Shown: piece by piece, positions 44,005-52,205 of the stretch
Layout: every line of letters begins with the position of its first letter
Position numbering within the stretch: position 1 is the stretch's first letter
Assembly (NCBI GenBank): GCA_029251165.1
Contig: JAQXDW010000016.1
Span: 100,148-164,147 of the forward strand
DNA: 64,000 bases
Direction: 5' to 3'
Source: Myxococcota bacterium
Lineage (GTDB): Bacteria; Myxococcota_A; UBA796
Program-made: the position numbers and the translations under genes
The notes under the pieces: generated by a model
What the model saw: only the letters and a program-made list of their open reading frames with translations
What the model was told of the DNA's origin: nothing
Databases searched by the model: none

Positions 44005-45921
44005 ATGGCCGCGCAGGAATACACAAGCGCCTCCATTGAGGTCCTCGAGGGACTCGAGGCGGTGCGTCGTCGTCCGGGCATGTACATCGGCGGTACCGGG
44101 CGAGATGGCTTCCACCACCTCGTCTGGGAGATCGTCGACAACGCCGTCGATGAGGCCATCAACGGCTTTGCCTCCTCGATCACCGTGCAGCTCCACCGCG
44201 ACGGACGCACCGTCACCGTTCGCGACAACGGACGCGGCATCCCCGTCGACATCCACCCCAAGAAGGGCATCCCGGCTGTCGAGGTCATCCTGACCGTCCT
44301 CCACGCCGGCGGAAAGTTCGACAACAGCAGCTACATCACCTCCGGAGGCTTGCACGGCGTCGGCAGCAGCGTGGTCAACGCCCTCTCCGAGAGGCTGATC
44401 GTGAACATCAAGCGCGACGGCTACGAGTGGACCCAGGAATTCCGACGTGGAAAGGCCCGCACCAAGTTGGAGAAGCTGGATCCGACCCGCGCAACCGGAA
44501 CCCAGATTCGCTTCTCTCCAGATCCGGAGATCTTCGGCGACCAGACCTTCGACGGTGACGAGATCCGAAAGCGCCTGGAGATCAGCACCTACCTCAACCG
44601 CGGCCTGAAGATCATCTTCAAGGACGACACCAACAACAAGCGCCACGAGCTGCACCACGAGGGCGGCCTGGCCGACTATGTCCAGCACCTCGTCAAGGAC
44701 CGCGAGCTGCGCTGTGTGGTCGACGAGCCGTTCACGGTGGTCCGTCCCGCCGATCCGCGACTTGAGGTTGCGCTGATGTGGACGGAGTCGCCCTCCGAGC
44801 GGTTCAAGAGCTTCGTCAACGGCATCCCCACCAACGACGGCGGCACCCACGAGCAGGGACTCAAGGATGCCATCCTCAAGGCCATCCGCAACTACATCAC
44901 CACCCACAACGTCAGCCTGCCCCGTGGCCTGAAGCTGACGGCGGATGACATCCGCGAGGGCGTGGTCGGTGTCTGCTCTTGCTTCATCGCAGACCCTCAG
45001 TTCCAGGGTCAGACCAAGGACAAGCTGAACAACGTCGAGGTCCGCGCGCTGGTCGAGGGGGCGATTCGACTGGAGCTGGAGCGATGGCTTCAGGAGAACA
45101 CCACTGCCGCCGACGCGCTGCTCTCTCGCATCGTCATGGCCGCCAAGGCCCGCGAGGCTTCCCGAGCCGCCTCCAAGCAGGTCCGCCGAAAGTCAGCCGT
45201 CTCCCGGCGCCTCAACCTCCCCGGCAAGCTCGCCGACTGCTCCTCCTCAGACCCGGCAGCGACGGAGCTGTTCATCGTCGAGGGTGACTCTGCTGGAGGC
45301 TCAGCCAAGCAGGGCCGTGACCGAAAGACCCAGGCAATCCTTCCGCTTCGAGGAAAGGTTCTCAACGCCGAGCAGGCGACCCTGAAGAAGGTTCTGGGCA
45401 ACAAGGAGCTGTCGGACATCGTCAGCGCGCTGGGCTGCGGGCTCGGAAAAGACCTCGACCTCTCCCGGCTGCGGTACCACAAGATCATCCTGCTCATGGA
45501 CGCCGATCAGGACGGTCACCACATCACCACCCTGATGCTGACCTTCTTCTACAACTACATGAAGCCGCTCATCACCGAGGGCTACGTCTACCTCGCCGAT
45601 CCGCCGCTGTACCGGATCGAGGTCGGCAAGGAGACCCACTGGGCGTCGGATGAGAAGGCCAAGGAGCGCATCCTCAAGAAGCTCTCTCCCCGCAGCAAGC
45701 CGGAGATCTCCCGCTTCAAGGGACTCGGCGAGATGATGCCAAAGACCCTCTACAACACCACCCTCAATCCTCGGAAGCGGCGGCTGCTGAAGGTGGTCAT
45801 CCCCGACGGCAAGCAGCTGGAGACCCAGACCGTCATCGAGGAGCTGATGGGCAAGGATGCCTCCTGTCGCTATCGGGCGATCATGGCGTACCGCAGCCTG
45901 GTCGAGGTGGTTGACGCCTGA
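44005..45921 (+). CDS. parE: DNA topoisomerase IV subunit B
   Basis: 638 residues. GHKL ATPase with EIVDNAVDEAINGFA (Mg-Asn motif), VRDNGRGIPV and GGLHGVGSSVVNAL, a transducer domain, and a TOPRIM domain with VEGDSAGGSAKQGRDRKTQ and MDADQDGHHI. It lies three bases after parC in the same operon. Subunit naming rests on the partner and on the ParE-like TOPRIM; GyrB is the alternative. Confidence 0.92.
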   Translation: MAAQEYTSASIEVLEGLEAVRRRPGMYIGGTGRDGFHHLVWEIVDNAVDEAINGFASSITVQLHRDGRTVTVRDNGRGIPVDIHPKKGIPAVEVILTVLHAGGKFDNSSYITSGGLHGVGSSVVNALSERLIVNIKRDGYEWTQEFRRGKARTKLEKLDPTRATGTQIRFSPDPEIFGDQTFDGDEIRKRLEISTYLNRGLKIIFKDDTNNKRHELHHEGGLADYVQHLVKDRELRCVVDEPFTVVRPADPRLEVALMWTESPSERFKSFVNGIPTNDGGTHEQGLKDAILKAIRNYITTHNVSLPRGLKLTADDIREGVVGVCSCFIADPQFQGQTKDKLNNVEVRALVEGAIRLELERWLQENTTAADALLSRIVMAAKAREASRAASKQVRRKSAVSRRLNLPGKLADCSSSDPAATELFIVEGDSAGGSAKQGRDRKTQAILPLRGKVLNAEQATLKKVLGNKELSDIVSALGCGLGKDLDLSRLRYHKIILLMDADQDGHHITTLMLTFFYNYMKPLITEGYVYLADPPLYRIEVGKETHWASDEKAKERILKKLSPRSKPEISRFKGLGEMMPKTLYNTTLNPRKRRLLKVVIPDGKQLETQTVIEELMGKDASCRYRAIMAYRSLVEVVDA

Positions 45922-45925
45922 TCCA

Positions 45926-46447
45926 TCAGGCCAGGAGTTGCTCGTAGGCGGCCCAGACCTCCGAGGTAAAGCAGCAAAAGAAGACGGTGTGCGGGGCGTC
46001 GTGTGATGCCTGCCAGCGTCGGACCGTCGAGATTGCGAGCTGCGTGGCCTGGAGGACAGGAAAGCGGTACACCCCGCAGCTGATTGCTGGGAACGCGATG
46101 GTAGAGGCGCTGACCCCGGCTGCGAGGGCGAGGCTCTTGGAGTAGCAGGAGGCCAGCAGGACGTCCTCGCCGTCGTGTCCGCCACGCCAGACTGGGCCGA
46201 CGGTGTGGATGATGTTGGCGGCAGGCAGCCGGTAGCCCTGGGTCATCTTCGCATCCCCCGTCAGGCAGCCGCCGAGCGTGCGACACTCCTCGTACAGCTC
46301 CCGACCAGCCGCCCGGTGGATCGCACCGTCCACGCCGCTGCCGCCCAGAAGACTGCCGTTGGCAGCGTTGACGATCACGTCGACATCCAGCCTCGTGATG
46401 TCACCCTGCAAGGCCACAATCCGTCCATCGTCTGCGGTAATCTGCAT
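45926..46447 (-). CDS. Macrodomain protein, O-acetyl-ADP-ribose deacetylase type
   Basis: 173 residues. Macrodomain hallmarks are VNAANGSLLGGSGVDGAIHRAAG (catalytic-loop region, 26-48), GDAKMTQGY, IIHTVGP, and FPAISCGVYRFP. Related YmdB-type proteins hydrolyse O-acetyl-ADP-ribose or remove ADP-ribose from proteins or nucleic acids. The ATG is 2 bases after the stop of the MutM-like glycosylase, so they are in one operon. Confidence 0.92.
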   Translation of the reverse strand: MQITADDGRIVALQGDITRLDVDVIVNAANGSLLGGSGVDGAIHRAAGRELYEECRTLGGCLTGDAKMTQGYRLPAANIIHTVGPVWRGGHDGEDVLLASCYSKSLALAAGVSASTIAFPAISCGVYRFPVLQATQLAISTVRRWQASHDAPHTVFFCCFTSEVWAAYEQLLA

Positions 46448-46449
46448 GC

Positions 46450-47238
46450 TCAGCGCCTCTGGCAATTGGGACAGGAGAAGGTAGCGCGCCCGGACTGAAC
46501 CGTCCGCTCGATCGTGCTGCCGCAGGTGCAGGCCAGTCCAGCGCGGCCATAGACCAGGAACGGCGTGGGGATCGCGGCCCCCTCGTTGACGTAGTGGATC
46601 TCTGGGCCAGACTCCACCGCCAGGACGTGCGCAATGAACACCGGGGCAGCCGCTGCGATGGCCGCGAAGTCCGAAGCGGTCAGCGACGGGACCGTGCGGG
46701 CGGGGTGGAGCTTCGCGCGGTGGAGGATCTCGACCACGGCGATGTTGCCCAGCCCTGCGATGCGGTCCTGCCGCAGCAGCGCAGGCTTGATGGCGCTGCG
46801 CGTCCCTGAGAGCCGGGCGGCCCACCACGCACCGTCACGGGGCATCGGCCAGGGCTCAGGGCCAAGCGGGATGGCATCGAAGAACGCGGAGACCTCCGAC
46901 GTCGGCAGGAGCCACGCGCAGCCGAGCCGTCGGGTGTCGACGAACGCCACGGTGTGCGCGTCGGTGTGAATCCGCGCGCGGACGTGGCGACGAGGCTCCG
47001 TCTCCAGGACAACCTTTCCGGTCATTCGGAAGTGCAGGATGAGGGTCTGTGTGCCCAGGGGAAGACAGAGATACTTGCCCCGGCGGCGGGCCTCCCCGAT
47101 GTGCGCCCCGGCCACCGCAGCAGCTGAAGCCGCCGGGAGCAGCGCGTCGTCGAGCACCTCCAAGGCAGCAAGGGTCTGCCCGGACAGCCAGCGTCGGGCG
47201 TTGCGGGTCATGATCTCGACCTCAGGCAGCTCAGGCAC
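46450..47238 (-). CDS. mutM: Fpg/Nei-family DNA glycosylase, MutM-like
   Basis: 262 residues. Removes oxidised bases. N-terminal PELPEVE with catalytic P2/E3, K55 (RRRGKYL), helix-two-turn-helix LLRQDRIAGLGNIAVVEIL, and a C-terminal zinc finger. The finger reads LACTCGSTI...FSCPNC, that is C-x-C instead of the usual C-x2-C in the first knuckle, while the context (VYGRAG before, RATFSC after) is conserved. GTG 47238 has GGAGG upstream. It overlaps the LysR gene by 8 bases. Confidence 0.88.
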   Translation of the reverse strand: MPELPEVEIMTRNARRWLSGQTLAALEVLDDALLPAASAAAVAGAHIGEARRRGKYLCLPLGTQTLILHFRMTGKVVLETEPRRHVRARIHTDAHTVAFVDTRRLGCAWLLPTSEVSAFFDAIPLGPEPWPMPRDGAWWAARLSGTRSAIKPALLRQDRIAGLGNIAVVEILHRAKLHPARTVPSLTASDFAAIAAAAPVFIAHVLAVESGPEIHYVNEGAAIPTPFLVYGRAGLACTCGSTIERTVQSGRATFSCPNCQRR

Positions 47239-48091
47239 GCCAGTCCTCCGCGTGTGTGTGGAGTGCTGTCAGCAGCTTCGCGACCGCAGCAGAGGGAACG
47301 CCAGGGCGTCGAAGGATGGCGTAGCGACGCGGCAGAAGCGCTGGAATCGGACGCGCACAGCCTCCCTCGGGAGGCGGACAGAAGCCGTTGACGATGGCGA
47401 GCCCGATGCCCATCGCGACAAACCGGCGCATCAGCTCCCAGCCCCCAGCCTCGACTGCGACCTCCCAGGACACTCCAGCCTGCCCCAGGGCACCGGCGAT
47501 GGCCTGTCGATGGGGCCGATCTGCAGGGGGCACGATGAGCCGGGCCCCCTCAAGCTCCCCCAGCGCGAGCGGTCCACTTCCGGTGAGGGGGTGGCCGGCC
47601 GGGATGAGCACAACCATCGGGATCTCCGTGAGCGGGGTCAGCGTGAGCCCTGCCGGAGCCGCGTCCGTCGAGGCGACCCCGACCGCAGCATGTCCCGTGC
47701 GAAGCGCATCGATGGTCGCGGCGAGGTCAGCTGTGATGAGCCGGAGCGGATGGTCGGTGGCCTGGACTGCGGGACCGAGGAGATACAGAAAGCACCCCTC
47801 CCCCGCCGCCAGCGTGACCGGCTCGGTGGTGTCCGTGCCGTGCAGCGTGCCGACAAAGTCAGACACCCGCCCCGACAGCTCGCGCCCAAACGATGCAACA
47901 GACTGCCCGCCAGTCGTCAGCCGGAGTGAGCGGCCATCTCGGACATACAGCGGAACGTCCAGCTCTTCGGCGAGCTGGTTGACCTGGGCATGCAGGGCCG
48001 GCTGAGAGATCCCCAGCACACGGGCGGCGTGGGTAAAATTAAGGTGCTCGGAGAACACGACGAAGGCGGAGAGGCGCTCGAGACTCAGCAT
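47231..48091 (-). CDS. LysR-type transcriptional regulator
   Basis: 286 residues. The N-terminal winged helix-turn-helix is LNFTHAARVLGISQPALHAQVNQLAEEL (split; residues 17-44), followed by the two-lobed effector domain. It is the first gene of the operon with mutM and the macrodomain gene. There is no Shine-Dalgarno; TATTCT lies 8 bases before ATG 48091. A TATC-N9-GATA inverted repeat overlaps this, a possible autoregulatory site. The target genes are not evident. Confidence 0.92.
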   Translation of the reverse strand: MLSLERLSAFVVFSEHLNFTHAARVLGISQPALHAQVNQLAEELDVPLYVRDGRSLRLTTGGQSVASFGRELSGRVSDFVGTLHGTDTTEPVTLAAGEGCFLYLLGPAVQATDHPLRLITADLAATIDALRTGHAAVGVASTDAAPAGLTLTPLTEIPMVVLIPAGHPLTGSGPLALGELEGARLIVPPADRPHRQAIAGALGQAGVSWEVAVEAGGWELMRRFVAMGIGLAIVNGFCPPPEGGCARPIPALLPRRYAILRRPGVPSAAVAKLLTALHTHAEDWRA

Positions 48092-48095
48092 GAGG

Positions 48096-48112
48096 TATCA
48101 GAATATCCGATA
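48096..48112. promoter_or_regulatory. LysR promoter region: TATTCT -10 and TATC-N9-GATA repeat
   Basis: On the minus strand TATTCT (48105-48100) is 8 bases before ATG 48091. The 4-bp inverted repeat TATC-N9-GATA spans it. Both elements are short, so function is tentative. Confidence 0.35.
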
Positions 48113-48181
48113 GCCTCCTCTTAGAAACGAATTCCGGATGAGTCATGGGCACCGTAGATCGGTAGAAACAGGAACAACCTC

Positions 48182-48784
48182 ATGCATCCCAGTACACTCA
48201 AGCGCACAAGCAAGTACCTCTCCTGGCTGCTGCGGCACGGCGCCAACGAAGCCGGTCTGTCCATGGACAAGGCCGGCTGGGCGAAGACCGCCGATGTGCG
48301 GAGGCTCGCTCGGCTCTCTCCGCAGGCTCTCGACGAGATCATTGCGACCAACAACAAGACCCGCCTACAGGTCGACGGTGACCGAATTCGCGCCAATCAG
48401 GGACACTCCATGGACGGCACGCCGGTCACGCTGAATGCCCTGGAGAACTCGTGGGTCGTGTGGGACGGATCCACCAGCATCTGGCACGGCACCCAGCCGG
48501 CTCTCGTCCTGAGCATCGCCCGAGCGGGTCTGCTTGCTCAGTCCCGAAGCCACGTTCATCTCGCAGCGTCCGTCGACTCTCGGGTCGGCAAGCGCGCTGG
48601 CGTCGGGGTGCTTCTGGAGATCGACCCGGCTCGGGTGCGTGCGGCGGGGCTGCCGATATTCATCAGCGACAATGGGGTCATCCTCACCCGCCGCGTGCCG
48701 CCCGATGCCATCATCGCCCTGCACCCCCTCAGCCGCCGCGCCCGCTCAGCAGCACCAACGCTGCGGGAAGCGCTGGGAATCTGA
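48182..48784 (+). CDS. kptA: RNA 2'-phosphotransferase
   Basis: 200 residues. Tpt1/KptA uses NAD+ to remove a 2'-phosphate from RNA, giving ADP-ribose 1'',2''-cyclic phosphate and nicotinamide. Motifs: KYLSWLLRHG (R18, H19), RANQGHS (70-76), IWHGT (101-104) and RSHVHLA (122-128), which contain the conserved Arg-His-Arg-Arg set. It is divergent from the LysR-mutM-macrodomain operon. The natural substrate in bacteria is uncertain. Confidence 0.94.
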   Translation: MHPSTLKRTSKYLSWLLRHGANEAGLSMDKAGWAKTADVRRLARLSPQALDEIIATNNKTRLQVDGDRIRANQGHSMDGTPVTLNALENSWVVWDGSTSIWHGTQPALVLSIARAGLLAQSRSHVHLAASVDSRVGKRAGVGVLLEIDPARVRAAGLPIFISDNGVILTRRVPPDAIIALHPLSRRARSAAPTLREALGI

Positions 48785-48798
48785 GGAAGCTGGGAAGC

Positions 48799-49398
48799 TC
48801 AGAGCTCTCCGAGATCCGCGTCGTACCAGGTGAACTCCAGCGCCATCTGGAGGAAGTCTTCGCAGGCGACCTCCGGGAGGAGATCATCGCCCCATGGAAT
48901 GCGCATCTCCAGGTGAAAGCCGGAGTAGTAGCAGTCCGGAGAGCAGGCGTTCATCCCAGCCAGCGACGATGCGGTCCAGGTCGCGCTCCAATTGCCGTCG
49001 GTGCCGCTGGGCTGGACGGAGACCGACGCGACGTTGCTGGCGGAGGGGTAGAAGCCTGAGGATCCATAGAGCCCAACAATCCGGAGCGACTGCTGCTCGG
49101 GAAAAGCCGAGATCGAGCCCCCATGGCCACCGTGCAGGGTCATGCTGAGCAGCTCGATGTCTTCCATGTCCGCGCCGCTGATCGCGGTGCCCTCATAGAA
49201 GGCGCAGACCTCCTCATGAAGGCTGACGCCATCCCAGGGCAGGGCCGGCTCGACCATGTCGGTGCGCGAGAAGATGATCTCCCCAGGCGGAACCGGTCCG
49301 GAAGGCTCGACCGAATCGTTGATCCAGTCCTCGGTGACGTCGGCGTACTCCACCTGACAGGCAGCAAGAAAGATAATGATCGGCAGGTAAAAACTCAC
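48799..49398 (-). CDS. Lipoprotein of unknown function
   Basis: 199 residues. Short signal peptide with lipobox FLAAC (Cys 14), an acidic linker, then a beta-rich domain with four Cys (VCAFYEG; NACSPDCYY; VACEDF). Start GTG 49398 has no Shine-Dalgarno but TATCAT 6 bases upstream. It is convergent with kptA (14-base gap). Confidence 0.75.
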   Translation of the reverse strand: MSFYLPIIIFLAACQVEYADVTEDWINDSVEPSGPVPPGEIIFSRTDMVEPALPWDGVSLHEEVCAFYEGTAISGADMEDIELLSMTLHGGHGGSISAFPEQQSLRIVGLYGSSGFYPSASNVASVSVQPSGTDGNWSATWTASSLAGMNACSPDCYYSGFHLEMRIPWGDDLLPEVACEDFLQMALEFTWYDADLGEL

Positions 49399-49404
49399 CG
49401 ACGG

Positions 49405-49410
49405 ATGATA
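49405..49410 (-). promoter_or_regulatory. Putative -10 element (TATCAT)
   Basis: TATCAT on the minus strand with 6 bases to GTG 49398 and no ribosome site. A leaderless transcript with a GTG start is predicted. Confidence 0.4.
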
Positions 49411-49442
49411 CCCATCTTTTTACGGACTGGCAGGTTCATGCT

Positions 49443-52157
49443 TCACAGCTCAAACGCACCAGAGATGTCCAGCGATGAGCCGAGGGTCCAGGAGAAGCCA
49501 AGAGCCTCGTTGGCCGCCACTCGCCCCTTCAGAGCAAAACCCTGAGCATAAAGGTTAATGCTCAAGAATCGAGCAAGCGGCATTGCCAGTCGGGTCTCGC
49601 CAGTGAATTTCAGGCGCAGATCGGTGGCGTCGTCTTGGGGGGTGCTGGCGAAGATCTGAAGGTCACCGTCAGTGGACCAGGTCAGCCCGCTGACCGTATA
49701 AGCCGTCTCCCAGGTGGTCTTTCCACCGAATTCTGTGGGCTTGCTGCCCAGCCGGGCGACGTCCTGGTTGGCGAACCCACCGACCCGAACGTTCTTGAGT
49801 CCCCTCCACGGCTTCGAGGACAGCCCTGAGGCCAGGGAGAGGTCCGCCTGGCGAGGGTTCTCGATGCCATCTTCATCAAGCGTCGGGGTCAGCTCGCTGT
49901 CGTAGAGCAGCTCGGAGTACGGCATCCATGCCAGCGCCGCACTGGCAGGGAGCGCGAGGCTGGGAAGGGTGCCGGAGGTCGAGAGCTTCCAGTCATCTGC
50001 GCTCTCCGCGAATTCCTCTCCAATGATCCGCTGGGAGGCATAGCTCCCCTGGAGACGGAGGTCGGCTGTGATCTTGGCGCTGCTGCGCTCGACAGCGATG
50101 TCCGCAGCGGTGCTGAGGGTGACGCTGGAGGGGCTCGTGGCGAGGGTCTCTGGCACCTCGGCAAAGGCGTCGTTCTCCGTGCCCTGAAACCTCACAAGCT
50201 GAAGATCGACCTGCCGCATCCGCAGCAGCCACATCGGCGGGATCGCACCGGGCGCGGCCTGCAGCCAGGAAGAGACCGCTGCCGGGCCGCCGCCGGCATC
50301 TCGGACCCCGCGCAGCTCATCGAGCACGGTCTGCGAGAGCAGCAGCGGTGCCCCCTCAGGATCGCGAAGGGTGCGGGAGCCTGGGCCATCGAGGAGACGG
50401 GTCGGGACCAGCGAGCCGAGGACGCCGCCGAGCGTTGGATCATCGACGGTGTGGTTGGTGGTGACCACGCGGTAGGTGCGCTCCGCGTCAATGGACCGAC
50501 CACGGGCCTTCTTGTTGGTCATCGTCGCCCCGCAGCTCACCGGCGCAACACCGTACACGCGGTCGAGCAAGGTGGCCATGCTGCCGCCGGGGATGTCGTA
50601 GGAGACAAGCTGGTCGAGGATGCCGAGCTGATCGAGGAGCTGAAGCTCCGTCAGCGGACCGGGCAGCCGTCGTACCGGGGGGAGCGCCCGAAGCAGCACA
50701 GCATCGGCCTCTGTCGCACTGCGTACCGCCTCACAGACCAGCTGAGACCAGGCCTCCTGTGACATCGCCTGGGTCCCGGAGAGCTCTGGAACGAGCGGAA
50801 CGTCCAGCGGCGGATAGGTCTCGGTCCGGATGGCCGTGATGCGGGCGCGGACCGCATCGTCCTGAGGATCCGCGCCGATGACGAGCCGGGGAGCGGAGAC
50901 CACCGACTGGAGGTTGTCCTCGGCAAACGACAGCCGCACCGTGGTCACCCCGTCCATGCTCAGGGTCAGCGGTGCGGCCTTCGCTCCAGGCGGCAGGGGG
51001 CGCATGAAGACGTTCCGCTCCTCGACGCGGAGGGTGGCAAAGGTGGGATCTCCGAGCATGACGTCGACCCCTCGGAGGTGACGGCGCAGCGTTCCCATCA
51101 CCGCAGAGGAGGCAGTGGTCAAGGCGATGATGGTGTCTGGAGGCTCCGCAAGGGCGTACATCTCATCGACCACGGCCTGAACCGAATCGACCGGATCGGT
51201 GATGGTGATGCCCTCCTGCACGAGAACGGGGAGGTCCGTCAGGAGTACGGGATCGAGAACGGAGATCACGCCGACCCGTCGCCCAGCGGTGGTGACGATG
51301 CGGTAGGGCGCAAGCTCCAGCGCGGGATCATCCGCAGACCAGTTGGTCGCCACATAGGGCAGCCCCTCGCTCTCGCGGAGGAAGCCCGCAGCACCGCCAA
51401 CCAGCTCGGTGTGCCCTGGCGCCAGCGCCGCAGGCTCAAGGCGACGGAGCATCTCGAAGCCCAGCGGACGATGCAGGGAGAGCTGTCCAGGACGCACCGT
51501 GCTCGCCCCATCGACAAAGTCTCCCGCGTCCATGTACAGGACACCGGGCGCCTGCAGCGACTCCAGGGCGGCCATGGTGCGGGCGGTCTCCTGGACCGGG
51601 ATCCCAGTGAGGGTCACCACGCTGCCGTCGGAGAAGTCGAGCCGCAGTGACGTGCGGACCTCGAACGCCTCGACCGCCCACTCCGGCAGAGAGACGGACG
51701 GACCTGTCAGCAGCGCCTCGGCCCCAGCGGCGTTGCGACACACCCGAACGACATGCTCCGTCATTGTCCCCTGATTCAGCGCCGCCAGCGCAGAGAGCGG
51801 CGGCATCTCCCCAGGAGAATCAAGCACTGCGATGTCTGTGCTGGTGACCAGGGCCAGCACGGGAGCCGGCATGTCGCAGTGCACCTCAGAGCCATCCAGC
51901 AGCGCGAGCACGGAGCCGAGACGACGGTCTGCTGTACGCAGCAGCCAGTCATCCTGCGCGAGCGTGCCGCTGAACACCTCCACTTCCGTCAGCGCCATGG
52001 CCGCATCGAGCTGCCGGAGGTGATGGAAGGTGTGGAACGGGTAGAGGCCAGCGCGCACGCCTCCCCGATGTCCTGTGTAGAGAATCTCGACGGAAGAGAC
52101 CTCTGGAGCCGGTGCCATCTCTTGAGACAGGGCCAACCCGATGAGCGCCAGCAACAT
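49443..52157 (-). CDS. Exported degenerate UshA-like protein with long C-terminal beta-rich region
   Basis: 904 residues from ATG 52157 (GAGG 6 bases upstream; a TTG two codons earlier is less likely). Signal peptide 1-12. The order of a 5'-nucleotidase/UshA metallophosphoesterase is recognisable but eroded: YTGHRGG where DxHG is expected, MDAGDFVDG retaining GD, and APGHTELVGG in place of GNHEFDxG. A 5'-nucleotidase_C-like domain follows (about 420-640; RTYRVVTTNH). The last 220 residues are beta-rich, ending GSSLDISGAFEL, suggesting an outer-membrane or surface part. Catalysis is doubtful. Confidence 0.7.
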   Translation of the reverse strand: MLLALIGLALSQEMAPAPEVSSVEILYTGHRGGVRAGLYPFHTFHHLRQLDAAMALTEVEVFSGTLAQDDWLLRTADRRLGSVLALLDGSEVHCDMPAPVLALVTSTDIAVLDSPGEMPPLSALAALNQGTMTEHVVRVCRNAAGAEALLTGPSVSLPEWAVEAFEVRTSLRLDFSDGSVVTLTGIPVQETARTMAALESLQAPGVLYMDAGDFVDGASTVRPGQLSLHRPLGFEMLRRLEPAALAPGHTELVGGAAGFLRESEGLPYVATNWSADDPALELAPYRIVTTAGRRVGVISVLDPVLLTDLPVLVQEGITITDPVDSVQAVVDEMYALAEPPDTIIALTTASSAVMGTLRRHLRGVDVMLGDPTFATLRVEERNVFMRPLPPGAKAAPLTLSMDGVTTVRLSFAEDNLQSVVSAPRLVIGADPQDDAVRARITAIRTETYPPLDVPLVPELSGTQAMSQEAWSQLVCEAVRSATEADAVLLRALPPVRRLPGPLTELQLLDQLGILDQLVSYDIPGGSMATLLDRVYGVAPVSCGATMTNKKARGRSIDAERTYRVVTTNHTVDDPTLGGVLGSLVPTRLLDGPGSRTLRDPEGAPLLLSQTVLDELRGVRDAGGGPAAVSSWLQAAPGAIPPMWLLRMRQVDLQLVRFQGTENDAFAEVPETLATSPSSVTLSTAADIAVERSSAKITADLRLQGSYASQRIIGEEFAESADDWKLSTSGTLPSLALPASAALAWMPYSELLYDSELTPTLDEDGIENPRQADLSLASGLSSKPWRGLKNVRVGGFANQDVARLGSKPTEFGGKTTWETAYTVSGLTWSTDGDLQIFASTPQDDATDLRLKFTGETRLAMPLARFLSINLYAQGFALKGRVAANEALGFSWTLGSSLDISGAFEL

Positions 52158-52205
52158 AAGCAACCTCGTGACCAGCCGGTATTATCGCGTCACTGGAGTT
52201 CTGCG

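Noticed and set aside
42361..44907. 848-codon open frame on the minus strand across parC/parE
   Set aside because: It is antisense to two certain topoisomerase genes. Long opposite frames arise from the strong GC-biased third codon positions, and the translation is low-complexity Val/Leu/Asp-rich without domains.
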